From Mucilaginibacter sp. KACC 22063 (GTDB lineage: Bacteria; Bacteroidota; Bacteroidia; Sphingobacteriales; Sphingobacteriaceae): 64,000 nt of DNA. The position numbers were made by a program, and so were the translations under genes. Positions 63,320 through 64,000 of this stretch are shown in pieces. Where the stretch lies: the NCBI RefSeq assembly GCF_028736115.1, contig NZ_CP117877.1, forward strand, positions 496,001-560,000, read 5' to 3'. Position 1 is the first letter of the stretch. The number at the start of each line of letters is the position of its first letter. The notes beneath the pieces were generated by a model, which searched no databases, was not told the DNA's origin, and saw nothing but the letters and a program-made list of their open reading frames with translations.

Positions 63320-64000
63320 TTATTGTTTTGGCTGCTCGGCCGGAGCTTTGCCAATCAGTTCCATAAACTGATCTAACTTAGGTGTGATAATAATTTGTGT
63401 ACGGCGGTTCTGCGCTTTTCCGGCAGGAGTATCATTGCTGGCTATCGGGTTATATTCGCCACGGCCACCTGCGGTTAAACGTTTCGGATCAACTCCATAA
63501 TTGTTTTGCAAGCTCTGCACAACTGATGATGCACGCAGTGCACTCAGGTCCCAGTTGTTGCGAATGTTTTTCTGCGTAATAGGCACATTATCTGTATTAC
63601 CTTCAATCAGTACATCATAGGTGCTGTAATCTTTTATGATCTTGGCAATTTTGCTTAAAGTTTCACCTGCACGGTCAGATACTTCATAACTGCCCGATTT
63701 GTAAAGCATGTTATCAGCAAGTGAAATATATACTACGCCTTTAAGTACCTGTACGTTCACATCCTGCATTTCGCTTTGGCTTAATGATCGGGTAAGGTTA
63801 TTGGTTAGCACCATATTAAGCGAATCGCTTTTATTTTTAGCAGCTATCAATTCTTTAATGTACGAATTTGACCGGTTGATCTCATCAACCAGTTTAGAAA
63901 TGTTAACATTACCCTGGCTGCTGGCGTTCAAACACTTATCAAGCGCATCTTTTAAAGCCGCAGAATTTGCCCTTTCCTGTGTAAGGCGGTCATCAAGGCT
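63320..64000 (-). CDS. OmpA/MotB-family cell-envelope protein, partial at window edge
   Basis: The open frame continues to base 64000, so the N-terminus is missing; 226 codons are visible. The first part is coiled-coil-like (LDDRLTQERANSAALKDAL). The C-terminal OmpA-like peptidoglycan-binding domain is clear: VLIEGNTDNVPITQKNIRNN, WDLSALRASSVVQSLQ, RLTAGGRGEYNPIASNDTPA and NRRTQIIITP. It anchors the outer membrane to peptidoglycan. A strong terminator lies 20 bases downstream. Confidence 0.88.
   Translation of the reverse strand, partial: SLDDRLTQERANSAALKDALDKCLNASSQGNVNISKLVDEINRSNSYIKELIAAKNKSDSLNMVLTNNLTRSLSQSEMQDVNVQVLKGVVYISLADNMLYKSGSYEVSDRAGETLSKIAKIIKDYSTYDVLIEGNTDNVPITQKNIRNNWDLSALRASSVVQSLQNNYGVDPKRLTAGGRGEYNPIASNDTPAGKAQNRRTQIIITPKLDQFMELIGKAPAEQPKQ

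Noticed and set aside
1..64000. CRISPR array, rRNA operon, IS element
   Set aside because: No regularly spaced direct repeats, rRNA-like sequence or transposase gene with terminal repeats was found; the only mobile elements seen are the ICE and the group II intron.

Overview
The window is Bacteroidota DNA, most likely from a soil or aquatic Sphingobacteriaceae-type genome (Mucilaginibacter/Pedobacter-like; the genus is inference). The evidence is the Bacteroidota -7 promoter element TAnnTTTG ahead of several genes, a SusC-era style TonB receptor with a carboxypeptidase-like N-terminal domain, and a conjugation operon of the CTnDOT type (TraE/DUF4134, TraF/DUF4133, TraG, TraJ, TraK, TraM, TraN).

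Layout. (1) 1-5.6 kb, AT-rich accessory genes: two DUF6624 proteins (the first cut by the window edge), a RidA-like lipoprotein gene broken by one extra base, a secreted serine hydrolase and a TonB-dependent receptor. (2) 5.9-6.6 kb, a small graveyard with a frameshifted DNA-binding gene, a strong terminator and the remnant of an excisionase-like gene. (3) 6.67-36.6 kb, the GC-richer core of an integrative conjugative element (ICE), all on the plus strand: a primase-like protein with a degenerate Toprim domain, a candidate oriT, MobA and relaxase, a ParA-type ATPase, the tra operon for the type IV secretion channel, a giant DarB-like methylase-helicase with a second DNA methyltransferase, the VirD4-type coupling protein, an M23 peptidase, an ArdC-type antirestriction protein, a DUF4099/DUF3945 protein and several unknowns. 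(4) 36.7-38.6 kb, an AT-rich module with an HTH excisionase-like protein, a small partner and a tyrosine integrase, abutting the 3' end of a tRNA-Asp gene, which is the probable insertion site. (5) 38.9-64 kb, ordinary chromosome: prfA, lpxH-like, an LD-carboxypeptidase, a bestrophin, DinB, a LuxR regulator, an ECF sigma factor with its partner, a flavin monooxygenase, an AraC regulator, histidine kinases, gltX, a SprT-like protein, an NHL-repeat lipoprotein, dxs, scpA, glyA and the start of an OmpA-family gene.

The most striking feature is an apparently complete group II intron (about 18085-20559) inside traJ. Its IBS1/EBS1 pairing, 34-nt domain V and domain VI with a bulged A give splice sites that restore the traJ frame exactly, so conjugation should depend on intron splicing. 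Other points of interest are three tandem paralogous VirB5-position genes between traG and traJ, a cruciform oriT candidate just upstream of mobA, a Q/T/N-rich antisense frame between mobA and the relaxase gene, and an antirestriction block. The left end of the ICE was not found in the window.
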